From Cryptomeria japonica (lineage: Eukaryota; Streptophyta; Pinopsida; Cupressales; Cupressaceae): a stretch of 64,000 nucleotides of DNA. The translations under genes and the position numbers were made by a program. The notes beneath the pieces are model-generated. The model was not told the origin of the DNA. It was given only the letters and a program-made list of their open reading frames with translations, and did no database searches. Below are positions 34,416 to 45,720 of this stretch, one piece after another. The stretch spans positions 480,681,657 through 480,745,656 of the forward strand of contig NC_081412.1 in NCBI RefSeq assembly GCF_030272615.1. The letters are read 5' to 3'. The number at the start of each line of letters is the position of its first letter. Position 1 is the first letter of the stretch.

Positions 34416-35740
34416 CTAGAGGTTTCTTTCAAAGGGAAGAAATAGATTATGAATAAAATTTTGCACCTGTTGCCAGATATACATCAATAAGAGCTATATT
34501 ATCCATTGCAGCAGCTAAGGGGTGGAAGGTACACCAGATGGATGTTAAGACAGCATTTCTAAATGGTGAGATCTCAGAAGAAGTCTACCTAGAGCAACCT
34601 AAAGGGTTTGAAATTTATGATGCAGAGTCTCATGTGTGTAAACTCAAGAAAGCTCTCTATGGGCTTAAACAGGCTCCCAAGGCCTGGTATGAAAGAATTG
34701 ACACCTATCTCTCAGGACTAGGCTTCTCTAAAAATGATGCAGATACTAATCTCTACTACAAAAGAAATAAAGGTGATATGCTAATGTTGATTTTATATGT
34801 TGATGACTTATTAATCACAGGAAATGATCATCTTATAGATCAATGCAAAAAAGATCTATCCAAAGAATTTGATAAGAAGGACTTGGGACTCCTTCATTAC
34901 TTCCTAGGATTGGAAGTATGGCAGAATTCTGACAACATTATACTAAACCAAGGAAAGTATACCTTGGATATATTGAAGAGAATTGGAATGCTAAACTATA
35001 GGCCCATGACCCCTCCTATGGAAACCAATTTACATAAACTTAAAGAAGCAGCAGTAGAGTCACAACCCACTGACTCTACTCAATACAGACAGATGATTGG
35101 GTCCCTGATGTACCTGGTGAATACAAGGCCAGATATCTGTTATGCAGTTAATGCCTTAAGCCAGTTCATGTGTGAAGCTAAGGAGATATGCCTGGTTGCA
35201 GTAAAGCACATCATGAGATACCTACAAGGTACTCTAAACCTTGGTCTCAAATATGAAAAAGTTGACATAAACCTACATAGATTTATAGATTCAGATTGGG
35301 CTGGAAGTGTAACTGACAGAAAAAGCACCTCAAGGTGTTGCTTCAGACTAGGTTCAACCATGATATCTTGGATTAGCAGGAAACAATCCTCTATAGCTCA
35401 AAGCTCCACCGAGGCAGAATACATTGCAGCTTCTATGGCTGCTCGAGAGGCAGTATGGCTTAGAAAGTTGCTTGTGGGGTTGTTTGGAGAACCTATGAAA
35501 CCCACTATTATACACTATGACAATCAGAGCTGCATAAAACTTTCAGTTAACCCGGTCTTCCATGACAAATCCAAGCATATTGAGATCCCATACCACTATG
35601 TGCGAGATATGGTAGACACAAATGTAATAAAATTAGAATATGTTTGTACAGGAGATCAAACGGCAGATATTCTGACCAAACCTCTTTCCAGGGTGAAGGT
35701 TGATCACTTCAGAAAAGGTTTAGGTATGATAGAAAGGTAA
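34400..35740 (+). pseudogene. Co2 reverse transcriptase and RNase H
   Basis: Back in the gag frame, RT reads RFVARGFFQREEIDYE and then meets TAA at 34,454-34,456. After that the frame is open to 35,740. HQMDVKTAFLNGEISEEVYL and KKALYGLKQAPKAWYERI match copia RT, and the active site YVDDLLITGND (YVDD at 34,796-34,807) is intact. RNase H has DSDWAG, STEAEYIAASMAAREAVWL and HYDNQSCIKL, so its acidic residues are present, and the CTGDQTADILTKPL end is typical. This is the best-preserved coding stretch in the window, about 400 codons. Confidence 0.96.
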
Positions 35741-36274
35741 TTTGCTTTGTAATTTGTATTTACATATCAATAAGATGTTTAATGTGTAAACTTCTTTGTC
35801 ATGATAGGACATTTTGAATTTTTATCCCCTGAGTCCATATCTAAGAGGTGACGATCTCTCAAGATAATGAACACTTGTATGGAGATTATAAGGTGACGAT
35901 CTTATAATGTCCAAACCAGTTATCATGTTGGATCTCTGATCTATCATGGATGAGCCATGATTGTGTTGTGGTAAAACATTTATATGAAATGTTAGTGCAC
36001 CTACCACAACTTGGATAAAGATGAGAATTGAATATTTTCTCATATGATTATCCTTAAGTATTGCGTGCTTAGGCAATATTGATATCACGTGTTAAGGTGA
36101 TATCATGTCATCACAAGATTGATGTGATACACTTTGCATCACGTGTTTAGGTGATACTTCATATCATGTGATTAGGTGATATGATCTCCTAGAAGGTTAG
36201 ATTGTATAAAAGAATGCTAACTATCATTTGAATTGTGATGCTTGATACACTACTCTCATTTATCTTACCTAGCT
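35741..36274 (+). other. Co2 3' untranslated region with AGGTGA repeats
   Basis: There is no coding sequence. The word aggtgacgatct occurs twice (near 35,847 and 35,891). Three related units with tatca.gtg.ttaggtgata occupy 36,081-36,187; the first (gatatcacgtgttaaggtga) is an inverted repeat with arms gatatcac/gtgatatc. Two units contain CACGTG. The role is unknown; packaging or regulatory structure is possible. Confidence 0.7.
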
Positions 36275-36283
36275 AAGAGGGAG
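36275..36283 (+). promoter_or_regulatory. Co2 polypurine tract
   Basis: aagagggag immediately precedes the 3' LTR, the normal site of plus-strand priming. Confidence 0.9.
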
Positions 36284-37089
36284 TGTTAATGCATAGTAGC
36301 TTCGGTAAGATAAATGATTGAATGAGAGATAAATGAAGTCTCTCATTCAATCATTTATCATATCGATAATTATGATGAATAACTTCAAGCCCTCATTTGA
36401 TAAACCATTCTTTATTTGTATATGATCAATCAAATTAGTTCGATCAAAATGTTTAACTGTCAATTATCATTCTATAGCATAGAATCCCGATTTAATATCG
36501 GTTACACTATTTGTGTTCATTGATTATTAAATCAAGTTAATCATTGCAATCTGAGTTAATTTTGTTAACTCATTTAATGATAAAACAAACAATTATCGAG
36601 TAGACCAAACATCGATTAGTATTGATGTTAACTTATATTTGCACCGATTGATATCAGGTGGTAGAATAAATATACACCGATTGTTATCAGGTGTTAAGGC
36701 AAGCATTCACCGATTGGTATACACCGATTGTTATCGAGTGTTAAGGCAAGCATTCACAGATTGGCATACACCGATTGTTATTGGGTGTCAATATAAACAT
36801 ACACCGTTTTGTAAATAAACGCCATGTATTATTATAGCGAAGGGGTACGATCAAGTAATGTCTTGAAAAGACATGGCCGGTCAAGGCATTGCTTGACCGT
36901 ACCCAGTTTGCTATATATATATCAAATGGCATTTGTGAGAAAGGACATCAAAATTCATAAATGCTCCTCTCACTTGCCATACAAAAGAAGATAGTCAAAT
37001 TTATATTTTTAAATCAATAATACATAGAACAAGATAATATCAAATAGAATATAACTTGCATATTGAATGTAAATTGAACATCATTTACG
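36284..37089 (+). repeat. Co2 3' LTR
   Basis: It matches the 5' LTR from tgttaatgcatag to catcatttac, its last base having changed from A to G. Most of the roughly 35-40 differences seen by eye are transitions. A 13-bp loss removes the centre of the promoter hairpin. Confidence 0.96.
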
Positions 37090-37094
37090 CACAT

Positions 37095-37262
37095 GGGCGG
37101 TTACTTTTTGTCCTTTAATAAAATTTCTGATTTGGAATGGGTAATGCTTGGAGGCTTTAGAGATGGCATCTAGGGTTCCATGTTCTTCTTCATCGTACCT
37201 TTTCTTGATTGGGTTTACCTTTTCCTCTTTCCATGCTTCCTTGTCAAATAATAAGGACAATG
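37095..37262 (-). pseudogene. Gy2 gag/protease linker fragment
   Basis: On the - strand, KRYDEEEHGTLDAISKASKH followed by KGQKVTAHV matches Gy1 (CDEEEHGTLVAIS...KGQKVTTLV) just upstream of the protease. It is the part of Gy2 displaced by Co2. Similarity ends near 37,200-37,262, so the rest of gag and the 5' LTR are missing. Confidence 0.82.
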
Positions 37263-37581
37263 ATAGGTAACATTCTCTAGTGACACTCAATCAAAACCAT
37301 TAGTATAACATACTTCATCCTTGCACAAGCCATTGTTCATTCTAGGCCGATACTGAATATCAACTAAACTACATTGTATTTTCTATTTATTTGTTTTCTC
37401 AAATATAAAATATTCTCAACATGAGACCAATCCACATAAGCATCATAATCATAATTAAAATTTAACCATAAAACAAATGTCCACATTATTCAAATCAAAC
37501 CTAAAATATCTTAAAATAATAGTAAAACTTGTAATGTTTGTATCAATTGGTAGGCGGAACTTGACACGGAGGGTCGTGACA
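37263..37581. other. Unassigned DNA
   Basis: AT-rich sequence with no recognised gene or element end. It lies between the truncated Gy2 and the left arm of the 0.47-kb inverted repeat. Confidence 0.4.
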
Positions 37582-38046
37582 ATGATCATTATCATAATTG
37601 CTATGGAACAAGTTCTTGGTAGTCGACACCGTAACATTAACCATGACAAATGTACTTATGATCAAAACAATGAAATCAAGAGAGGACATTCTTTTTCTAG
37701 CAAAAATGCATTTTCAAAACTTGCAGACTTGGGAAGGAGGGGGATGCTTCTTGGAATATGCGCCTTTGACTATTCCTAGGAACTTAGTAAAAAATATTCC
37801 ATTGTGGAACTCAAAAGCAAAGAAAAGAAATGCTAGAACACCAAGATATGATAATACTGATATGCACTTAACGCAAACTGTTATAGCAGGATATTGAATG
37901 AATGGTTACTAGCACAAAATGAATGTGAAATGTGGTACACACCCTCACCGTATGTCGAGGATAAGTTCCAAACACTATACTAGATGATTTTGAGTGTCAC
38001 ATGGTTCTATTGGTGTAAGTATTGAAATGAATCCTGGGTGTGACAT
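37582..38046 (+). repeat. Left arm of a 0.47-kb inverted repeat
   Basis: It is complementary to 42,380-42,853 along its length, for example tatgatcaaaacaatgaaat, ggatgcttcttggaatatg and ctattggtgtaagtat. Identity is about 80% by eye with small gaps. Open frames of about 100 codons in both arms share wording (TYDQNNEIK, MLLGICAFDYS), but these are likely repeat sequence, as no known domain is seen. Confidence 0.8.
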
Positions 38047-38736
38047 ACCAGGATAGCTCATTGAATCCTATTTATTAATTTCCTTAAAGGAATAATGTAG
38101 GGAAATATTCAATGGTTTTCAATAAGTCTGTTTTGACTTTTATGATGTGTTAGAAATGTGAGCTATAAAAACAGCTACAAAGGAAAGGTCTTGTAAAACA
38201 TCTTTACCTAATTAAAAGGTGTGATAGTTTTGATGATTTATTGGAAAAGTGAAATGCTTTTCAGATTACACCTTTTTATTCCATTTCTTAATTAAATGCA
38301 GGGTGAATGTCAAAACAAGGTTATGGAGATAGCCGATAATAAGGTGCAGTCTAGTTACTTCTCTTGAATATAATTGCAGATTGATCTGTCTAAAAATGTT
38401 GAATTATATGGTATGAGAGGGAGTCATATAGAACTTGCATTACAGAAAAACGGGACAGTTGAATTTCATTCAAAATCTTGAATATGAGAGAACATGAAAT
38501 GTTAAGTCAATCAAATTGAGGCACGGTATACTATCATGCATTTTTTTCATAACAAGCAAAGTCACAAGTAAGAAAAAAATAGCATTTACAACATTGGATA
38601 GAATAAAATTACTGTTTTGCATAAAAAAGCCAGCACCTTTGCATTAGAACAAGTTTTGTGGCCTAGATACCCTTTTGGCTTATTGCCACAAAAGGTTCTA
38701 CTGTTCTTGTGAAAGCTAATGTTGAGATGAAAACAT
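38047..38736. other. Unassigned DNA inside the inverted repeat
   Basis: AT-rich sequence with no recognisable feature. It resumes at 40,559 beyond the solo LTR. Confidence 0.4.
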
Positions 38737-40553
38737 TGTAATGTCCCCTAATTAGTTACACTTTAATTTAATGTAAATTTGGCCAAATCTATAATTAGGT
38801 AATTGGGTTTTATAGGCGCACCTTTATATACTGTTTTCCTGCAACAAAATTAGAGAACATATATGAAATAATACTTAAAACCAAAATATGAATTATGTTA
38901 AATAATATCAAATCTGCTATATTAATGACTGTTAGAATTATAATTGTTGGATATAATCAGATTATTACATTTCCTAGATGAGGTCAGATTATTATATAAA
39001 GTCAGTTTGTAAGTCAGTTAATCAATTCCTTTAGTCCATTAGTTGGATAGGGTGTCCAAGAAACCATCCCTCCTAGGCCCAAGGGCAGAATACCATATCC
39101 CCCCTGGCTCCATATGGCAGGTGTTAGGCATCCATTATGGAGTGGCATACCTAGTGAGGTGTTCTATCACCGTTCGCCCTCATCACAACCACCTTCTCCC
39201 TTAAGCCCAAGAGCAGATGCTTCACCCCTCTTGGCTCCATGTGGCAGGTATCAGGCATCCACTATGGAGTGGCGTACTCATTTACAAATGAATCATTTAC
39301 TCAATTCATCACATAATGATAATCCATTATATCTGATATAGTTATCACATTCCATTATATTACATTAGTGCCTTGTATTGTGTTATGGTCAACATTTTCT
39401 GTTAGTATATTTGTATCAGTATTAACCATTTATTGCCATTATTTCATTATACTGAATTTATTATTCCCTATATTATTCACATCATATGGAGTTACAGCAT
39501 TACAATATTTTGTGCAGTCTGAATTTATTTGTATTATGTATCCCTGGATTGTGTAGGTATTTATTATTTTTTTATGTTTCACAATTCTGTACTCTTAATG
39601 CAGCTTAAATAAAAATATATATAATTGGTTTTTCAATTTACATTAGCTTAATTGTCATTAATCTGTGTTCACAACATCCATTCTAATTTACATTTATTAA
39701 TGCACAGTTTGAGCTTGATACGTATGAAACACTGGCTGACATATTAATATTAAATCAGAGAGACAGAGTATTCATACCTGTCACTGTCCTTATTATTCTT
39801 CTTTCCTGTTAGCAGACCCGAACCTTTATTTCTTATCGCAGACTTGGCAACACTTTTCCTTGATGCAGAGTCTAACGTCTTTCCTTATTGATCCCTTTCC
39901 TACCCCCCTTTGTCCAGTGGAGAATGCTCTTTAATACCTCTTCATTGTATAGAAGGGTACGTCTCTTCAAGGGATGTCTGTTTGTAAAGAAAATGCCCCT
40001 CGGACCATCACATCCTTTCCCATAACTAATCTAATATTATTATCAATGCTAACTAATTCTAATATTGAACATTATTATTGATCCAAGATAAATATTATTA
40101 TCAGCGAATCACTTTTAAATTAATATCCAACATCGATCTGCGATGGTAGTCAATGAAATCGCTTATATATGTGGATCGCTGCTGTGTTGTGGATAAGATT
40201 GTTGTCTGTGTCTTCCCTAAGTTACTCATTGTTGGCTGTATCTAAATGTTGTGACCATGTGATAATCAAGTTCCTTGTAAATCGTTGATCATGAAACCAT
40301 ACTCACAGATTACCTCTGCCACTATAATTAATTCGTTGTCTTCATTGCTTGCTCTACTCAGGTTAAGATTGCCACCTTCTAATAACAAGACCGCTGCTCT
40401 AATAATAAGAGGACTCCTTGTTTTGTTGGTCTGGGTCTGATCGGGTTTACAGAAAATTGTGAAGTCGTAAGGATAAGACAATTTTCTCTACGTAAGATTT
40501 CTTAATGCATTTAAAGAGGGTGCAAATATGAGTGTTATGGAGGGGACATGACA
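38737..40553 (-). mobile_element. Solo LTR of the Gy1/Gy2 family
   Basis: The + strand begins tgtaatgtcccc and ends ggggacatgaca, and exact 5-bp duplications, aacat, flank it (38,732-38,736 and 40,554-40,558). The ends match the Gy1/Gy2 LTRs. It carries the same internal block twice (cctaggcccaagggcag... tggagtggcatacctag, near 39,074-39,165 and 39,205-39,280). No internal coding region is present, so the element was lost by recombination between its two LTRs. At 1,817 bp it is longer than its relatives. Confidence 0.93.
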
Positions 40554-40558
40554 AACAT

Positions 40559-42379
40559 ATATTTAAATATTAGGTGGTATTCATGTATTAAATATTTTTT
40601 TGAAATTGCTGGCATTGACATGTGATGCTTAAGTAATGATATTATTGTTCTTGCCATGAAGGTTCAAACCTTGCTGGGATGCTATTGTTGAATGTTTAAA
40701 TGGGGATGAGGTCTCCCATTTGTGACCTCACCGATTCATAGCCCCGGTTCAAAGCGTTTTACCCTCTTTAAAGAATTTTTAGGTTTGATGAATCCAATGG
40801 AATGGTAAGCATATATTGGATTAGTATTCTTGTGATTATTTTAAATATTGATTTTAGAACACCTTATTTCTTACTCTCATTTGCAAATTGTAAATTGTAT
40901 TAACACATTGACCTTACTCAGTCTATGCTTCCACCATACAATGTTTTGGAGAGGTAAATGTTCTGGCATCATCTTATATGAGCTGATCACCCTAACATGA
41001 TAGAGGAATCATATAGTCATTTTATTTATGTCCTTATAAAGTTCATGTCAAAACAAATAGGAGGACAGTAGTTTTCACGAGGATTATGGCCATTAGAGAA
41101 TGTTATGGACCCCATTGAGTAACAATTAGGACATTGTGGTCGGGTGCTTAAGAAAAAGTAGGGATTTTAATTGAAGTTGCAATTCTTTCGAAATAATGGT
41201 AAGGGATAGTAGAGATTTACTTATGATGTAATAGGGATGCTTGAATCTTGCTAATAAGTTGTTATGTCATAGATTATTGATGGTGTACTAACCAATTTAA
41301 AATTTTGAAAATATACATTGGCAAATGTTTTCTTAGTAGTAGTCTTAAGCAAGCAATTGGTGGTTCAATATTAGCATATGGATTGATATTATATTAATGC
41401 ATAATCCTTGGATTATTTAACTTTGGTCATCGATTAGAAGTGCACCAGACTATAGGAAATCATGAACTCTGATAGGGTCTCATTATGGTCAGCAACTTGA
41501 TGTTTAATAGTAGTGCATACTCGACATGTATGTACTCTTGGTTGTTTCCTTGATCACTAAATCCTATTGAACTTGTGGAGAACCCACACTAAATAGTCTC
41601 TTGTAAAGAATGATTCGATTCCAAGCAATTATTATAGTACTATTAGCGGTAACCCTTGTCATGAATAGTAATGATTGTATGGTGAGTAATAAGCCTTGAG
41701 TAGTTGTAACCCGAGCCAAACCCTTGTCTATATCTAGGTATTCGTCTTTGTTTCACCTTAGTGAGTGGCAGTCGACAAGAGATATGTCTAGGGAACTAGA
41801 CCCTAGAAAGGGTTGCGTACCCACTCTTATTCCATCATATTAGATGGGTTTTAAGTTGTCTTTGCGAACTACGATGTCTTTGTGCATTCATGTAGGCAAG
41901 GCCATCTATGATGAGCCCCCGAGACATTAGGTCTTGCTCCTTTTGGGTTTCGATTGATTTTACTGTACCTTTCCATTGGTATGTATATCTTAATTGTTTT
42001 TATAAAATCAATAATCATCTATAGTATGATTGAATTGGTTAAAGTATTAGTATGATTTGGTATGGAAATCACGTATTCCAATATATGCTAACCTTCTATT
42101 GTGTATCTAGACAAGTAGACAAATTTGCGGATGTAGGTCTTAGAAGAAAAGGAATTGCATAATGATGGATTGGTGAGAGAAACTCGAGAACGAAGAAGGT
42201 ATGATTAGTTGTACCCAGTAGAAGCCATATGATATTGTTTATCAACATTGTATGGAAATAGATACTTGCTATAATATACCTATGCTAAAGTTTCACAAAA
42301 GTGTTATGTGGTCTCAAAAAAACTATTATTGTTGAACCCTTAAGTTGGATTCGGTTATTACAATCATATGCAAGATATT
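40559..42379. other. Unassigned DNA inside the inverted repeat
   Basis: No gene or element end is recognised. The sequence is moderately AT-rich, with no frame longer than about 60 codons and no tandem repeat seen. Confidence 0.4.
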
Positions 42380-42853
42380 TCGCACATGGGATTCATGTCT
42401 ATACTTACACCAATAGGTCCATATAAGACCATCTGACAAACCACTGGGACATGCACAAGTGGATCCAAAATCATCCAATATTAGTGTTTGGAATATATCC
42501 TCTATATATAATTAGAGTGTACCTAATTTCACATTCATTTTGTGATAGTAATCATTCATTCAATATCCTGGTATATTGGGTTGTTTTGAGTGCATATTAG
42601 AATCATCATATCTTGGTGTTCTAGTGTGTTTTTCCTTTGCTTTTTAGTTCTAGAATGAAATCTTTTACTAAATTCCAATGAGGAGGTCTTTGTAAGAATA
42701 GTCAAAGGCACATATTCCAAGAAGCATCCACCTCCTTCCCCAACCCTGCCCTTTCTTGATTTCATTGTTTTGATCATAAGTATATTTGTAATGCCTAATG
42801 TTAGGGTGTTGGCTACCTAGAACTAGTCCCATAGCAATTATGATAGTGATCAT
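42380..42853 (-). repeat. Right arm of the 0.47-kb inverted repeat
   Basis: The reverse complement of this segment aligns with 37,582-38,046. The outer boundary falls near catatgc at 42,851 and the inner one near cgcacatgggattcatg. The two arms could be opposite-facing fragments of one repeat family, or the ends of a foldback element. Confidence 0.8.
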
Positions 42854-43049
42854 ATGCAATCCTCTTGGAAATGTCATAGAAGATTGTATCATGTTCTAAT
42901 ATGCTTATAAGTGTCACAAGGGGTTTAAGATCATCCAAAGAGTCATGTGCCACCATTCCTTCAGCCCATTCGAAAAGAGGTTTAACAATTCCATATTGAC
43001 TGAGCTTTTGAGTTGATAGGTTTTAAAGACCATTAAGCTAATATTGTTT

Positions 43050-43755
43050 TGTAATGTCCCAACTTTGAAATACAATTTCATGATAAATGATAATAATAAA
43101 ATTAAAAATAAAAATAAAATAATACAATTAAAAATAATTAAATTTTAATTAAGTTAATGAATGGTCAAAGACATGAAATGAAAATTTGTAACACTCTCAA
43201 ACATGAGATATAAAAGGTAGAAGAGAACCTCATTTCAGGGGATAATTTGGGGAATCAGAAGTACAGAATTGATATAAATAAGAAGTGCAGATCTGAATGT
43301 GAAAGGTCATGTTCCTTTCTAAAGGGAGAAATAATGAAGAGTTGCACTCTTTCAAAGGGTGCTAATGGTGGAAAGGGTGTGTCTCTTGCCAAAGGGACAT
43401 ACATGATGAGAGGTGTGACATGTCCCTCATATTGGAGGATATAAAAAGGAGAAAGTCTCATTTGAGGAGGACAGCCAAGGGAGATCAATTTAAAGAATAA
43501 TTTATTATTCTCAAAGGGCAGCAATGAAGAGTGATGACTCATTTCTTATGAAGAGGTAATTTCCCACAAATGAAGATATAAAGAAGAGATTAATTCAATT
43601 GAGAAGGGGAAATTGGAGGAACCATTCATAAGATCAAAGATGACAAGAAAGTCAATGGATGAATATCTAATATCGGAATTAATAAGGGTGAAAATTAGCA
43701 GACTTTGATATTTACAAGGGCAAGATTCAAGGCAATCCCAAAAGGGGACATAACA
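43050..43755 (+). mobile_element. Solo LTR, 706 bp
   Basis: Begins tgtaatgtccca and ends ggggacataaca, with exact 5-bp duplications, tgttt, at 43,045-43,049 and 43,756-43,760. Two TATA-like words on the + strand (tataaaagg near 43,209; atataaaaagg near 43,440) head partly similar segments (both followed by g-rich and ctcatttgagg/ctcatttcagg words), so the LTR seems to contain an internal duplication. The ends resemble the Gy1 family, but the body is much shorter and different. No internal region remains. Confidence 0.93.
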
Positions 43756-43760
43756 TGTTT

Positions 43761-44790
43761 CCATTCCATGGTGAATCAAATGAACCAATTTTGGAAGTTC
43801 ATGGCAAAGGACCTAAGGTCATGAGCCATTGCACATCCAAAACAATATGTGTACTGCATGTACAAGTAAGAATACATGGTTGAAGAGAGATGATAAACAC
43901 TTGCTAAAAGCTTGAATTTATGGCAATAACCTCCATCATTGATGGTTCATCCATTCACAAACATAACTTGAAAACTGAATGCAACCCTTTTCGCATGAGC
44001 AACTAGCTTCTTTTCAATGAAGGTGTAGATGCCACACAAAACCAATCAATGTAACCAACTTCTATTTTAAATAATTTTAATAAAACTTTCAAACTTGAGC
44101 ATTTATGGCATGCTAATCTTGGTCGAGGCATAAAAGGGCAATGGTGGAAATATTTCCTTTTGAGGCCTGATATTTAACATTCTTGAGTAGGATTTTCGGT
44201 ATGATGTTCCCAGCCTTGAATTCTTTTTTCTTCATAATGACAAACAACTATTTTTCAACGTACTTATGGCCCTCTAACAAGTTGTTGCTTTCTTGTATTG
44301 ATAATCCAAATTAAGCTTTGGGATTTCTGCATTATGGTTTAATGTTTCAAAATAACCAAAAGTGGGACTTACAATTGAGGTTTTTGGCATAAGGGTTTAA
44401 GGTTGCAAGCTTGTGTGTGGAAATCTTAGTCTAATAATTGGATTAGCAACCTATGATCTTAACAAGTGTGTCAATAATTGGATTAGCAACCTATGATCTT
44501 AACAAGAACACAAAGGCTAGATGCCTGAAGGGTGTACTAGAAAAGAATAGCCTCAATAATTTACTAAATTCAAAAATAACAATGTAGTCATTAGTTGCCA
44601 CCAATTTGTGATTGACACATCAAAAAGTGTATAGGCCAAGACAACACCAAGATTAACCTACGTTTTAAGGAACAACCACAAATGGTCCTTGTAGGAATAA
44701 ATCAACAACACCTTACTTGTAGCCACGATCATTAGCTTTTAAATGGAGTACAAGGTATCTGCATGGAATACACATGATTTGTAGAGGACT
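43761..44790. other. Unassigned DNA, probably upstream Gy4 remains
   Basis: No domain is readable. A 35-bp word (taataattggattagcaacc...) occurs twice at 44,432-44,466 and 44,472-44,506. From its position before the Gy4 reverse transcriptase this may be decayed gag or protease sequence. Confidence 0.4.
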
Positions 44791-45253
44791 GTGCCAATAG
44801 AGGTATGTGCAAATAAAGTTTACAAGGTATGTAAAGAAAATTTAGCTAACTTCAAAATTAGTGTTACTGCAAACGAGGCCTTTGGACACAGAGCCAAAAT
44901 CTACAAAGACAATGCAGGTGAGATTGATAAACTTATTGATGTTAGTATTGTAAGAACAAATTTAGATATCAACCATTGTTTTCCTTATAATTTTCTAACA
45001 AAGACGCTAAGAAAGAAAGAAAGAATTTGTATTGAATTTATAAGTTCAAATGTTTATCATCAAATATATGATTCCCAATTCTTCTTAATATCTGTTAAAG
45101 TAGTTGGATGTCATTGCGGCCAAAAGAATTTGCAGCTATAAAAGATGCCATTTGAATTCTGTAGTGCACCTGAAATATTTGAAAGAGTCATTTTGCATGA
45201 ATCTGTGATAATGACAAGAAGAAATCTGTAAGTTTTTGAATTGTTGGTCCATC
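44791..45253 (+). pseudogene. Gy4: gypsy reverse transcriptase relic, left part
   Basis: A frame at 44,791-45,141 has the spacing of the gypsy RT fingers/palm (HCFPYNFLTKTLRKKE, then VYHQI). It is followed after a stop by MPFEFCSAPEIFERVI (from 45,145), which matches the conserved MPFGLCNAPATFQR motif. It is heavily changed and not functional. Co3 interrupts it at 45,259 and it resumes at 51,711. Confidence 0.72.
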
Positions 45254-45258
45254 CATAT

Positions 45259-45711
45259 TGAAAGATTTGTCTTAATAGCCTACCCAAGATCCAAATGAAT
45301 GAAGGAAAGCAAATAAGGAAATCAAGAATGAGCAAGAATAAACTGTATTCTATTCAAGAGAATGCAAGCTTACAATGAGCTTGAGAAGTGAGAATAAAAA
45401 GGGAACCCTGTATATAGGCCAAGGGAAGAGATAAGAGATCATAATATTGTCATAGGTTTCTTAATTTTATGATGAGACATAGAGTAGATAAGTATCATAA
45501 GATTGTGACAAAGTGTCTTATTCTTATGAATGAGACATAAAGTAGATAAGTATCATAAGATTGGGACAAGTGTCTTAATCTTATGAAATGAGACAAAAAG
45601 TGGTAAATATCTCATGTGGACCCTAAGTAAACTTAAGTAATCAGATGTGAAAAGGACCTGAGTGGATAACTAGATGAACTAGTTAGATAAAGCACCCTAT
45701 TTATACTAACC
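45259..45711 (-). repeat. Co3 3' LTR
   Basis: It aligns with 51,312-51,705, from tgaaagatttg at the left to ctatttatactaac at the right. It is longer by about 60 bp because the segment agtagataagtatcataagattg is present twice (near 45,482 and 45,541). The C-rich stretch on its right (45,711-45,720) is the polypurine tract on the - strand. Confidence 0.87.
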
Positions 45712-45720
45712 CCCCCCGCC

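Larger units (their letters stand above)
30879..37089 (+). mobile_element. Co2: Ty1/copia retrotransposon, nearly complete
   Basis: Co2 is a + strand copia element of 6,211 bp. It has LTRs (30,879-31,685 and 36,284-37,089), a primer-binding site, gag, protease, integrase, reverse transcriptase, RNase H, a 540-bp 3' untranslated part and a polypurine tract. Exact 5-bp duplications, cacat, flank it (30,874-30,878 and 37,090-37,094). It is inserted in Gy2 between the codons leading to the protease DSG. The LTRs are about 95% alike by eye, making it the youngest large element here. Two stops, one 1-bp frameshift and one 22-bp duplication block its polyprotein. Confidence 0.97.
25938..37262 (-). 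mobile_element. Gy2: second chromovirus, 5'-truncated
   Basis: A - strand body runs from a gag/protease fragment (37,262-37,095) through protease (30,878-30,000), RT (29,900-29,215), RNase H (29,258-28,614), integrase (28,560-27,500) and chromodomain (27,440-27,340) to the shared LTR. Its own 5' LTR and most of gag are not found to the right of about 37,262, where similarity to Gy1 stops. Co2 and a TRIM interrupt it. The coding frames are broken throughout. Confidence 0.88.

Noticed and set aside
37477-37897. Overlapping 100-codon frames as genes
   Set aside because: They lie in an inverted-repeat arm with a second, frame-broken copy at 42,556-42,892; no domain is seen.
44791-45141. 116-codon open frame as a novel gene
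   Set aside because: Its order and the following MPFEFCSAPEIFERVI motif identify it as a decayed gypsy reverse transcriptase.
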